Assembly: GCF_041296385.1 (NCBI RefSeq) | Contig: NC_091034.1 | Span: 496,001 to 560,000, forward strand | Length of the DNA stretch: 64,000 nt | Direction of reading: 5' to 3' | DNA from: Aphelocoma coerulescens | Taxonomy: Eukaryota; Chordata; Aves; Passeriformes; Corvidae | In this document: positions 25,736-36,997 of the stretch, in pieces | Layout: every line of letters starts with the position of its first letter | How positions within the stretch are numbered: the first letter of the stretch is position 1 | The notes under the pieces: generated by a model | Database searches by the model: none | What the model saw: only the letters and a program-made list of their open reading frames with translations | Told to the model about the DNA's origin: nothing | Position numbers and translations under genes: made by a program

Positions 25736-26484
25736 AGTGGTGCTTCTCAGCAAACAAATAAATGAGAAAAGGTCAGTGAGAAGCAAATGCCGAATTTCAG
25801 TAGTGTGAGTTTTAACCCAATCTGCTGAAATTTGATTGTGTTGAACTGCTGGAGGTATCACCCAATAGTTATGTGACTCTTTTTCTTTGATTCTCCTTTT
25901 TTTACTATAGCCACTCTATAAAATATATTTAAAACAGTTCCGTCGTAGAGATAGTACAGTGGAGCAAATATTTGTGTGCCATGGAAACATTTTTCTAATG
26001 TTTTGTTTAATGTGTTTTGTTGAGTATTTTTAATAGAAGCTGAGAAAGGAGATAAACATATGCAAGAATTGCTTTGCTATTTCATTCCTTGCTTGTGGCA
26101 AGCCCTGCAGATACCATGGACTCTCTGCAGCCCTTTCTTTTTCCTTTTTGGAGGGGAATATGCAAATTTCCCCCTTACTTTGTTGCTGGTAATGTGTATC
26201 CCCTTGCAAAATCCCAATATTTTTGATATGGCTTCTCATGGAGAGATCAGAAGGTCCCAGGCCAGAAGGCAGAGGGATCCAACACATTTCCACCAGTGAC
26301 TCCAGCTGGTGCTCTGATTTTTTGATCCTTCCACGTTTTCCTGAATCGCATAAATAGTTAAATAACTTGTGCAGTGTTTCACTTAGATAAATACATATTA
26401 TTTTATCTCTCTAGATATGTACAGTGGAGTCTCTGCAGACTGATTACTAATGTAATGTTTTACTAACAGTTTATCTCCACACAG

Positions 26485-26613
26485 GTAACACAAGTAGCAA
26501 GACAACCGGGTCCTCCTGCCCCATCCCCTTACACTGCACATGAAATAAATAAGGGACACCCAAATCTTGCTGCAACGCCACCGGGACATGCATCGTCCCC
26601 TGGGCTCTCACAG
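26485..26613 (+). CDS. EIF4G3: eIF4GII exon, long N-terminal leader (129 nt)
   Basis: Forty-three codons in phase 0 lie between a tctccacacag acceptor and a cag|gtaaga donor. The product begins VTQVARQPGPPAPSPYTAHE, continues INKGHPNLAATPPGHASSPG and ends LSQ. It is rich in Pro, Ala, Ser and Gly and is expected to be disordered. The INKGHP...SSPGLSQ part resembles the leader of long eIF4GI isoforms (which I recall as containing NKAPQ...PSPGLPQ), which suggests a leader shared by the two paralogues. The exon sits upstream of the usual eIF4GII start Met, so it is translated only from transcripts that begin upstream. The acceptor tract is only moderately pyrimidine-rich. No duplicated or broken sequence is seen. 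Confidence 0.95.
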
Positions 26614-28471
26614 GTAAGACCTGGCGTTGGAGCAGAGCATTCCCAGCCTCCCCCTTTTCCTCTTGTCCCATTCTCAGCTTCTCTGCTCAGCAGTTAACTG
26701 AGTTGTGTTGTCTGTGACCAATGTAGAAATAAAGTGGATAAAGGGTGTGGCTTGAACCTTGCAGCACTTAGATTAGCACACCAATTAAATACAAGTTTAT
26801 TAGATATTAGTTCCTTGTGGAGTCTGTAACAGAAACTAAAAGCAACTTGAAAAATTAGAGAAAATAATCATTGATGAGGAGGACTGTGTTTTGCTGCTGG
26901 ATCAGGCAGTTTGGGGGATGACCTGACTCCCAGGTTAAACACCCTAAAAGTGCCCTGTGTCATCCGTTGGGGATTTTCCATGGGGCGTTTTGTACAAGGT
27001 GGTGCAGTTTGGTAATTCTAAGAAATGGGTCAGGAAAATGAGTTGCACAAATGATTGCTCATAAAAGAGATGAGACAAAGGGCTGGTTACAGAAAAGTCC
27101 AGAACAAGAGATAAATGGGAGTTAGAATAAGAATGGAGAAATAGAGTTTAGTGAGATACGTGGAATTAATTGGTCTCTTTGTAGCCTCTATTAGATAAAT
27201 ATTCTGCAGGGCTGACTTGAGAGTGGAGAAGCTTATCTGAAAAAGGAGGGGGCAAAAGAGGCAGGTAATGGGGCGAGAAAAAAGAGAGATAAAAGATACT
27301 GAGGTGGGGAAAGTGGGATGTGTAAAGAATGAGGTGTGAGATGGAGGAAAGCCTGATGTTCCCTTTGCTCTGGATTAATTTCTACTTGCGTGGATCAAGC
27401 AGGAAGGCTTGAGCAGGTCAGCTGTTAAGGAGAGTGGGTTTGTTATGAGCAAGGGGTGTAGGATGAGAGGCCGAGGGTGGGTTGGAAATGAGGAGGTGAT
27501 GGAGAGAGCCTCGAGTGGATCCAAGCCCCCCTGCCAGCCTCTGGAACGTTAAACTGCAGCTGACCTTCCAGCCAGGGAGATGCCTGGAAAGAGGTCGTGG
27601 AAGGAACACTTCACCTGAATGATGCACGTTTTAGATAAAACATGACGGGGAAAGTGGAAACTTGTGGTTGTGTTTGTGAATGTGCAGATGCTCATCCTCC
27701 ATGGAGTGGAGAATGAGAGGCTGAAGTGTCTCCTGCAGGCATTAGTGGTGTTGGAGCTGTTCCTTGCACTCCTGCTGCATGGCTGTTGGAAGTAAAGGCT
27801 CTGGGCTGAGGACTGAGGCTCACGGAACAGGGAGGGCACAGCAGGGTTGCAGAGCAAACCCTCAGATGCTGCCTGGCTTTTGTCATGGATCAAGACATTC
27901 CTTCCTGGTAAACCTCACCAACAGGGAAGCTACTCGTGTGGCAGAGGAGAGGGGAAGAAGAGAACATTCTGGGCAGCCTCTTTATTCTAATCAAGGGATT
28001 TCTTTTCTTCCCTTAATATTTTCCTGTTGAGTCAGTGCATCCATAGCAAGTGGGCTCTGTGCCAAATCTCCAGCCAGCTGGAAAATGCTGCTTTCCTGTT
28101 CCTCTGGCTCTTGGAAGTGAGGGTCAGCTTGTGTCCCTGCCGTGCTGCTGGAGTGACCTCAGAGCCTCTGTGGCAGCTGAGGGCCCTCAGGGGCTCCGGA
28201 GGGTGCTCCCACTCTGTGGGGCCAGCCCTTGTGTGCTGAGGGACAGGGAGGAGCAGCAAGATCAGGGTTACGAGGCAGATGAAGCTTCAGGCACTGTGGG
28301 CTTTGGGGCCAGAGAGGACTGGGGTCTGCAGAGCTTTCCCCAGGTGATTCGTGCCAAGGTGGGATTCGGCAGTGGAGCAGCACAAACGGTTCCTGCTCGT
28401 GCCCAGCTGGGGTCGGCACTGCCGGGGCTCCTCTCAGGAGCCCTTTTCTTTGGGTGAAAGTTGGGTGGTGA

Positions 28472-28566
28472 TGCCAGGTTGGACAGGGCTTGGAGCAGCC
28501 TGGTCTGGTGGAAGGTGTCCCTGCCCGTGGAATAAGCTGATCCAACCCAAACTGTTCTGGGATTCT
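28472..28566 (+). mobile_element. CR1 LINE 3' fragment, sense, short
   Basis: gccaggttggacagggcttg through ccaacccaaactgttctggg; about 95 bp. Confidence 0.85.
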
Positions 28567-29550
28567 GCAAAGAACCAAAATGCAGGTGCTTGCACTGGGG
28601 ACACCAGAAAGGCTTGAAAAGGGATCAAAACCTTCCACAACAACCTATCCCCAGGGAAAGTTTCCTGTACCCCTGAACTATTAGGGATTTGGGTAAATTT
28701 AAATTCTGAATATCCCTCTGTGCATCTCACTTGGACCCCTGTCAGGAGCTGAGTTTCTGTGTTGTGTCATGGTAAGAAGTTCGCAAGCTAAGTGGAGATT
28801 TGGATGAAAGTTTAGCCTGTTCATTGCCTCTGTGATTTGTCTCCCATGGGTTTCAAGGAACACCCTGGTGCTCGTGTTAAGAATGAGGTGAGTGGAAGTT
28901 TCCTCTTTCCACACTTCTTGTAGTTTGTGAATTTCCATTGTGGTTTTGTTTGCTTTCTTCTAGAAAGCGATGAGAGAGTAATTTTTGAATAATTTTGTCT
29001 GATTCTTGGACACCTTAAATCCTCCTGTTTCCCTTTAGAGATAAAGGGACCGTGGCTGACATGGGATTCGGATGAATGTATTATTATTAATTCCTTTAAC
29101 AGCAATAAACCACAAATGTCTGTATTTTACCCGCCCACACTGCGTTGATGATTGAACATTGAACAAAGGTTGTCTTTGCCTTTGTCCAGGCATGCCTAGC
29201 GTAGCGAGGGGGTGTTTGTGCATGAAAGGTAAGGACAAGACCACTTTGTTTGAATTAGAGTCTGATTAAGGGTCATTGATTTCTCCATCAGACCCTGAGT
29301 TAATGAATACTCATAAAAGTGAGTCTTTCTGAGGTTGGGACTGCTCTTGAGGCAGTAGTGAGTGGTGGATGTTTTAGGCTTTGGATGTCATTTGGTACTA
29401 AATGGAATTTGGGCAGAGGTAGAAGGTGCCACTGCTGGTGTGGGCACATTGCTCTGGTTGCTCTCTGGGCTCAGCAGAGTCGCTGCTTGCTGTTACCCAG
29501 GAGGGATCTCAGCATCTCCTCAGGCTCAAGAGTTTCTGGAAGTGGGGATG

Positions 29551-29980
29551 TCACAGAATCATGGAGTGTCCTGAGCTGGAAGGGACCCACAAGGATCATC
29601 CAGTCCAGCCCCCAGCCCTGCACAGACACCCCAACAATCCCACCCTGGGCATCCCTGGCAGCGCTGTCCAAATGCTCCTGGAGCTCTGGCAGCCTCAGGG
29701 CCGGGACCATTCCCTGGGGAGCCTGGGCAGTGCCCAGCACCCTCTGGGGGAAGAACCTTTCCCATTATCCAACCTAAACCCTCCCCTGACACAACTCCAG
29801 CCGTTCCCTGGGTCCTGTCCCTGGTCACAGAGCAGAGCTCAGAGCTGCCCCTCAGGAGGAGATGCAGCCCCCAGTGAGGGCTCCCCTCAGGCTCCTCTTC
29901 TCCAGGCTGAACACACCAAGTGCCCTCAGCTGCTCCTCGTGTGGCCCCTCCAGACCCTTCACGCTCACCCTTGGCAGGAG
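29551..29980 (-). mobile_element. CR1 LINE 3' fragment, antisense, 430 bp
   Basis: It starts tcacagaatcatggagtgtc, with gggtcctgtccctggtcaca in the middle and gtggcccctccagacccttc near its end. The 3' end reads CTGAGCTGGAAGGGACCCAC, a distinct subfamily shared with the sense copy at 32254. A 298-codon open frame on the minus strand crosses it but shows no reverse transcriptase motifs. Confidence 0.92.
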
Positions 29981-32253
29981 CCATGCTCCGAAGGAGAGCG
30001 AGGGTTAACAAATGCTTTGGTTCCATGAGTGACCCCTCACTGTCCTGGCTGCTCCAGAGCTGCCTGTCCCAGCACGTCTGAGGGCTGGGAGATGAGGTAA
30101 TACCTTGAATTCTAGTAAGTGATAAAAGGAATTGCTGTGCCTTACCAGAGCTCTGGGAGCTGGAGCAGTTCACTGTAAGTTGTGTGTGGTGAGATGATGG
30201 CATCGTGCTGAGTGGTCTGAAAGGGAGAGTTTGGGAACCAGGGATCAGGGAATGTGTGGGGTATTTAACCTGAAAAGTCAGGTGCAAGTGAACGTTGTGC
30301 CTTTGCTTTCCTTTTGCTTTATTTAAACAGACAGAAGCAGCTGGTGCTGTGGTTGGGTGGCCCTTTCTCTTACTCCTCCACCTTTTCCATCTGACGTAGC
30401 CAAAATGAGCACGGCTCCCTGTTCCGCTTCCTCCGAGAGCTTTCCTGACAGACACCCCCCGGCACTCTGCTGCCCTTCAGGATGAGTTTGTGCAGCACAG
30501 TGAGGAGATCTTGGCAGCCATGTGGAGCTGTCCCACAGCCCTGTCTTTGCAGCAAGAGGCAGCGTCTCTGCTTCCCAAATTCCAGGGCCTTGAAATCATA
30601 GTGCTGCTCCCGGGAATGTGCTGAACTCTGGCGCAGGGGAATGCACAGCACATGCTGCCGCAGCGATGTTATGGCCAGATGTGGCCCCAAGTACATAAAA
30701 TTTCATATTCCTGTTGGGTTTTGCATGTTTTTCCCTCATTCTGACAGGGAGAGGAGGGGCATGGCCCCTCTGCCTCCTCTCCTGGCTTAAGGCTGCAGAA
30801 GGGGCTGGTTTGACGCAATTCCCTTTCTCAGTGTGCGGAGGAAAGGAGAAGCCGTTGGAAAAGGAGCAGAGCAGGTTATCCAGAGCTCAGGCAGGGCCTG
30901 GATTGACAGTCGGTCACCATCCTGTGATGGATGGGAGAATCCAGAGCAGGCTGAGAGCATTCCCAGAGCCCTTAACAGAGAGCAGCTGAAGCGCTGCAAG
31001 TCTGCCCCACTCCAGCTGTGCCTTACACCGATGGATGGGGCAGCCGTGGTAGGATGGGGTAGTGGGAAAGGGAAGCACTTCCAGAGCAGCTAGGCTGGGA
31101 GCCGCAGGAAAGAGCTTCCCTCTGTCCATGGAGAGAACAGAGGAGGAGAGGGTTCCTCCAGAGGCAGCGTGCAGAGCTCAGGGCACCAGGAGAAGACAGT
31201 TCCATCCCTGTTTCCATCCCTCTCGTGACCTGGGAGTGTTTTGGAGGATCCCAAGGAACAAGTGCAGTGGGTTCTGGCACGTGAGGGTGAGTGGTTTGGA
31301 AAAGACTTGTGGCTTTCTCCGCCTCAGCTTTGGAACTGCGGGCTCCAGTGGGATACTGAGGGATTCTTTTAGTCCAGGCCCACAGTTTGGAAGCACCAAG
31401 CGACCACACTTGGAGCAAATTGCCAGGAATTTCCTCTGTAATCAGGGAAAGCTTCAGCCCTCATTAAGAACACGCTGTGCACTGAGCAGATCAGCGCTGC
31501 CTGCCCACGGCTGCCTCTTGGAATGGGCTGGAATGCTGGAGCGCCTGGGGAGCAGAGGATCCCACAGCACTGATGGGGACCTTCCTCTGGAGCTGCTGTA
31601 GTTGTAGACATCCCTCACCTGCTCCTAAAAATGTTGAGATACTCCCAAGTGAACAAAAGTGCAAGAGGGCTGAATTCTCTGGATCTTGGTGCACAGAGAC
31701 CTTGACTTTTAGGTGGCTGATTTAAATCCAGAACAGATTGTACCAGCTGAAACTTGTTACCATCTGGTTCTGTGCCTGAAGTGAATAGAGTTTTGTGGTC
31801 TCATTCTGGTCCTCAAAAATGTCACCATCGTTAAATTAGTGTTTGTAATAGCAGGGAGACATTCCTTGGTACCTTCAGGTCTGGGAATGTGTGCCAGGAA
31901 GCAAATCTGCCTGCCATCTGTGGCATGTTTACTAGGCAATCCCCAAGCCCCTCTTTTATGATCTTGGATCCTTTCTACAGGAGCTGGAATAATCCTGTTA
32001 GAACCATGATGTTTATTTGATGCTTCCATCTTCTGTAGCCCAATTTGAGATGCTTTTAATATAGGGATATTTATTAAGGGGTTGGAACAGAAGGAGGGAT
32101 GTAATTTAATTGTAACCTCACCCTCTGGTACTGTGTGGTCAGTCAGGTGTCCTGGGACGTGGGGAGTGTTACTCCTTGTTCTCTCCTCATGTTGGAGGCA
32201 GCTGCCTTTGGAGCCTGGTTGCTATGTGTCAAATTCATCTTCCCCCAAATTCT

Positions 32254-32515
32254 GGTGACCAGGGACAGGACCCAGGGAACGGCTGGAGCTGTGTCAGGGG
32301 AGGGTTTAGGTTGGATATCGGGAAAGGTTCTTCCCCCAGAGGGTGCTGGGCACTGCCCAGGCTCCCCAGGGAATGGTCCCGGCCCCGAGGCTGCCAGAGC
32401 TCCAGGAGCGTTTGGGCAGCGCTGCCAGGGATGCCCAGGGTGGGGTTGTTGGGGGTCTGTGCAGGGCCAGGAGCTGGACTGGATGATCCTTGTGGGTCCC
32501 TTCCAGCTCAGGATA
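32254..32515 (+). mobile_element. CR1 LINE 3' fragment, sense
   Basis: It begins gtgaccagggacaggaccca and ends gtcccttccagctcagga. It is the same subfamily as the 29551 copy in the opposite direction, so the two form a long inverted repeat about 2.3 kb apart. Confidence 0.92.
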
Positions 32516-33923
32516 TTCCTCATTATTTGGGTCCACATGTGCTTTACTAGGAGGAAATAGTCGGCATAAAATCAGATAATAAACCTCCAGTGCCCCTGGA
32601 TCACCAGGGGCTCCCAGTTTTATTGTCTCATTCAGATAAACCCTCTGTCCATAATCTTCTGTGTTCAAGAGCACCGTTGTGGATCCTGTGATCTGAGCTG
32701 GTCTCTAAGCTTTGCAGGGAGCTCTTCCCCCAGAGAACTTCTCTGTGTAGGAACCTCCTTGTTTTGTGTAAGGTGCAGTTATAGCCAATTCCCTGCTGGT
32801 TAAAACCACCCAGAGTGGTAACTTGTCCTGTAACTCGTATGGTTGTCAGTCAGGATATTGATTCATGGTGTAGACACAGAATGAAAGATTAAACAAACTC
32901 TCCTTATGTAAATGAAGAAGTTGGTGCTGGACCAGATGAGGGGAAATGTTGCCTGTTTGTGCTGCTCCTCCAAGCAGCACATTCCAGTTTCTTGGATCTT
33001 CTGTCCAGTCCAGATAATGAGAATAAAGAAAATTTAAACAACTCCTGATAGTGTTTTGTGAACAAGAAACCTGCCTAAATAACCAGATTAATGTGTAGTA
33101 ATGGATTTTTTTTCTGACCAGTCAAGAGTTTGACCTCTTGTCCTTCTCACTTCTTTCCTTGTGCTTCCTTGTACATCCAGGTCAGGCTTCATCCCAGCAC
33201 ATTTCCAATGCATTTTGCTAATTCCAGGTTTGCAGGAATATGTGACTGCAGGTGGAGATTTGAAACTGCGAGTTATTTAATAGCTGATAAATCCAGAAGT
33301 GTAATCTTCTTTTGGCCTTTGTGTTCAAGACCTGCTGGAAGTGCAGCTGAACCCGCTGGTTCGTAATAGGATTAGGAGGTTTTTGATTGGGTTAATAATG
33401 CTGGGAATATTTCCTCCTAGAATGTATTTCATTATTTTTGGTTCATTACTGTGCTTTTTACCTCATTAAGTTAAATCTGGGCAAATCTGGCTGGAAACAT
33501 CAAACATGTCTTGTGTCTCAGTGCCTTTGGGCTTCAGGGTGCCTTTGTGTGGGGATGCTCGGCTTCATGGGTGTCTTCTAATTTGGAAGAGCATCCGGGT
33601 GTAAGAGCTGCAGGAAGGGAGAGTTGGGAAGGCATAATGTAGCTTCAAATGCTGATTAACACTATTAATTTTAATTATTTAACCTTGGAAGCAGTTGGCT
33701 TTCATAGGGCGCAATGTAGGAGGGATGTATGAATTACTTTTAGTATTTGTGCACTTAAGAAGGACTAGAAAGAGCCTTTAATTCTTTTTTTTTCTAGCAA
33801 GGAAAGGAGAGAAAGGAAAACCCATTACAATTTTATCATGTACATATGCAAAGAAAAGATTACAACACAAATACTGAGTCTAGTTAGGACTAGGTCTGGC
33901 TTTAGACCTACCCCTTATCTGCC

Positions 33924-34217
33924 TCATAGAATCCTATCATAGAATCCCAGGATGGTTTGAGTTGGAAAGGACTTTAATCTCATCCTGTCCCACCCCCTGC
34001 CATGGCAGGGACACCTTCCACTGTCCCAGGCTGCTCCAAGCCCCAATGTCCAGCCTGGCCTTGGACACTGCCAGGGATCCAGGGGCAGCCACAGCTGCTC
34101 TGGGCACCCTGTGCCAGGGCCTGCCCACACTCCCAAGGAAGAATTCCATCCCAATATCCCATCTGACCTCTCCCTCTGGCAGTGGGAAGCCATTCCCCCT
34201 TGTCCTGGCACTCCAGG
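33924..34217 (-). mobile_element. CR1 LINE 3' fragment, antisense
   Basis: tcatagaatcctatcataga (two octamer-like units), then ccaagccccaatgtccagcc and cattcccccttgtcctggca. It has a well-preserved 3' end with duplicated terminal octamers. Confidence 0.93.
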
Positions 34218-35370
34218 GGGTGTATTGTAAAAAATTCCTGCTCTGAGAGGTGTGTTTAATCCTTCTCCAAGTGGTCTGGTTTGCCCAGTGGGGAGAGAGT
34301 TTTTCTACTGCTGCTTGAGCTTTTCCTCCCAGGAGTAGCCGTGACCTGGCTCCGAGTGTTCCCTGGCCCTTCCACCCCGTGCAAGCGCAGGGATTGGGAA
34401 AGGGAAAGCTCTCAGTGGGTGTCTTGGCCACACGGCGCATCCTGGCTGCGTGTGCGAGCGGAAGCGGCTTTGTTTGGCGTGTGAGATTATGGGGAATCAA
34501 AAGCACTTTTAAACTTGCCAGTAACTTGGTTTGGGGGGGGAATGAAACAGCATTTTTAGTAGAAAATCAAACTTCTCTGTGGATGTTTAAAAATTCTCCA
34601 GATCCCTTTCTTCAGGACCCTTCCGTGTGCGTTTTCTGTTCTCACAGTCACGTGCCGTGGGCTTTATTTTGGTGCTTTTCAGACTTTGCTACTTGTTGAA
34701 CCACATTTTTATTCATAATATAACAATATGAGGCAATTTGCCATTTTCTTACATTAATAATTTCAATTCTGGAATTCCTTCTGTAATAGTACCTTCTGTT
34801 CCATGCAATTTAATGGATGTTTTCTTGCATGCTCCAGAAAATACGCAGTTTTTAAACAAACACCATGTGTTCCATAAAGCACCAGAGTCAGCACAAAAGT
34901 CAGTGCTTTACACAGTCTGCGTTTTGTAAGCACAGAGGGCATGAAATATCCCTGCAGCCAGAGAAATTGGGGAGATGGGGCCCTAGAGTTACTGGAGCCC
35001 ACCGTTAGCTGTTGTGTCAGACTGGGAAACAGAGGAATAACCTCTGGGGCTGTTTAACCTGCAGCAGGGACAGCCACATTCCAGAGGTGAGGCTTTGAAT
35101 CCATGAACAGCCTGGTTCTCCTGCCAGCTGAGCTCTCACCGTGCTGCTTTCCGTTGAACCAGCAGAGGTGGTGGAGCCGTAATTCCACTCCTGCAGCCTG
35201 GAAGGGCTGTTCCTGTGTTCTCCACAGATCCTCCTTATGGTGCCATTAGAAACCCATAATTTAGTGTTTTAACTTTGAGCAAATTCAGACACTTTATATG
35301 TAGGGTATTTCTGGGCTTCCGTGTAAAACTTGAATATTTTTATCTGAGTGCTGCCCTCAGCTCAAACAGG

Positions 35371-35492
35371 TGAAGGTTGGAAGAGACCTGGGATCGACAG
35401 GTCCGAGTGCCTGCTCCGAGCTGGATCAGCTGGAGCAGGTAAGTCTGGGCCACCTCCTGTTGGGTTCTGAGCATCTCCAAGGATGGAAACAT
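35371..35492 (-). mobile_element. CR1-like fragment, antisense, older subfamily
   Basis: tgaaggttggaagagacctg, then gctggatcagctggagcagg and gagcatctccaaggatggaa fit the reverse complement of an older CR1 type. It contains gcag|gtaagt, a perfect donor-like site inside the repeat. Confidence 0.7.
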
Positions 35493-36111
35493 CCTCAGAG
35501 ATACCAGGTGACACATTTTTGGAGCTTCTTGTTGGCTTTTGGAAGAATATAGGAGGAAGGCTCCAAAGCTGCTGATGCTGTTTTGATGTGGAGTAGAGTC
35601 TTGGCTGGTTGGGGTTGTGTTCCTGAGAACAAGTATTTATCCTCAAAGTCCATGTTTTTGTTACAATGGGAGGCAGTTTTACAGAACAAGTGAAAGGCGC
35701 TCTGTGAACTCAAGGGTGTCTCTGCAGCCTGGGCAGGGCCAGCCAGTTCAGCCTCAGTAAGGAGCCAAGTGAAGCCATAGCAGCGTTTCCAGATGTTATG
35801 GAATGGTTTCCTGTGATGTTATCCATGGCCTCAGGCCTTCTTTAGCAGCAGATTCCACGCTGATGGATATAAAAGTGGCTTTGGGAGGGAGCAGCCACCA
35901 GCAGGACACCTGTCCACCCCCACGGCTCAGGATCATCCTGGGGTTCAGTCTTTCACTCGGGGTCCTCGCTGCGGCCTGGAGTCCAGCATGGGCTGATGGG
36001 CTGGAGCCTTATCTGGGAGGGAGGAAGATGATTCTTTCCTCCCACAGGCTGGCTGTTCTGTCTGCCTTTGCACTGTGGTGAGGGACGGGTACACCCTGTG
36101 GAGCTGAGGAG

Positions 36112-36562
36112 AGAATCACTGAAACCCCGAATGGTTTGGGTTGGAGGGACCTTAAAGCTCATCCAGTCCCACACCTTCCACTGTCCCAGGTTGCTCCAAG
36201 CCCCATCCAGCCTGGCCTTGGGCACTTCCAGGCCCACAGCCACAGCTGCTCTGGGCACCCTGTGCCAGGGCCTGCCCACCCTCCCAGGGAACAATTCCTT
36301 CCCAATATCCCACCTAACCCTGCCCTCTGGCAGTGGGAGCTGTTCCCCCTTGTCCTGGCACTCCAGGCTCTTGTCCTAGGTCCCTCTCCAGCTCTCCTGG
36401 AGCCCCTTTAGGCCCTGGAAGGGGCTCTGAGGTCTTTGTGGAGCCTTCTCCAGGTGACCACCCCCAGCTCTCCTAGCCTGGCTCCAGAGGGGCTCCAGCC
36501 CTGGAGGAGCTCTGTGGGCTCCACAGGACTTGCTCCAGCAGGTCAATGTGCATCCTGTGTCT
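36112..36562 (-). mobile_element. CR1 LINE 3' fragment, antisense, 450 bp
   Basis: gaatggtttgggttggaggg, then ctcccagggaacaattcctt, and gacttgctccagcaggtcaa at the inner end. It is one of the longest copies here and is 5'-truncated. Confidence 0.92.
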
Positions 36563-36907
36563 GTGTGGTCCCTGGCACAAACAGTCCTTGTCCAGGGAAC
36601 AGCAAACCGCATTTCCTTCACCATCTTCCCTTGCAGACAATCTCATTAGCCATGTTGAAGTAGGAAAAGTGCCTGTAGCTCTGTGGGTGTTACCTGGGTC
36701 TCAGTTTCCCTGTTCTTGCTGCTTTGCCCACTCAGATGTGTGATGTGAAAACATGCAAAGCCATAAAAAAGGTTGTTACAAATTTGGCTGGGCAGGTAAT
36801 GACACAGGTGATGTATCCCAAGACAAACTGCTGCAGAGGAAAAAGGGGAGAGAGGAGTAATTCCTCCTGGGTCAGGAGATTTGTATCCTTTTAAAGGCTG
36901 AGCTTAA

Positions 36908-36997
36908 TCACAGAATCACAGACGGTTCCGGTTGGGAGGGCCCTTAAAGCTCATCCTGTTCCACCCCCTGCCATGAGCAGGGACACCTTCCACTGAA
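36908..36997 (-). mobile_element. CR1 LINE 3' fragment, antisense, short
   Basis: tcacagaatcacagacggtt through gagcagggacaccttccact; about 90 bp. Confidence 0.88.

Larger units (their letters stand above)
18406..26484 (+). other. EIF4G3: Intron, 8.1 kb
   Basis: It has a GT donor at 18406 and an AG acceptor at 26483-26484. It contains eight CR1 fragments (sense at 18583, 19722, 20301, 22551, 24320 and 25511; antisense at 21146 and 23224) and the candidate 56-nt exon at 22818. Stretches of 500-1000 bp near 19000-19700, 20500-21140 and 21230-22500 show nothing I recognise. Confidence 0.85.

Noticed and set aside
29189..29229. Short pseudo-exon between tttgtccag and gaaag|gtaagg
   Set aside because: It has stops in frame, is about 40 nt long, and no matching eIF4GII peptide is known here.
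29559..30455. Open frame of 298 codons on the minus strand
   Set aside because: It runs through the CR1 3' region and its flank. It has no reverse transcriptase or endonuclease motifs and no family resemblance. G+C-rich repeat sequence keeps frames open.
35371..35437. Perfect donor-like gcag|gtaagt
   Set aside because: It lies inside an antisense CR1-like fragment and has no coding sequence before it.
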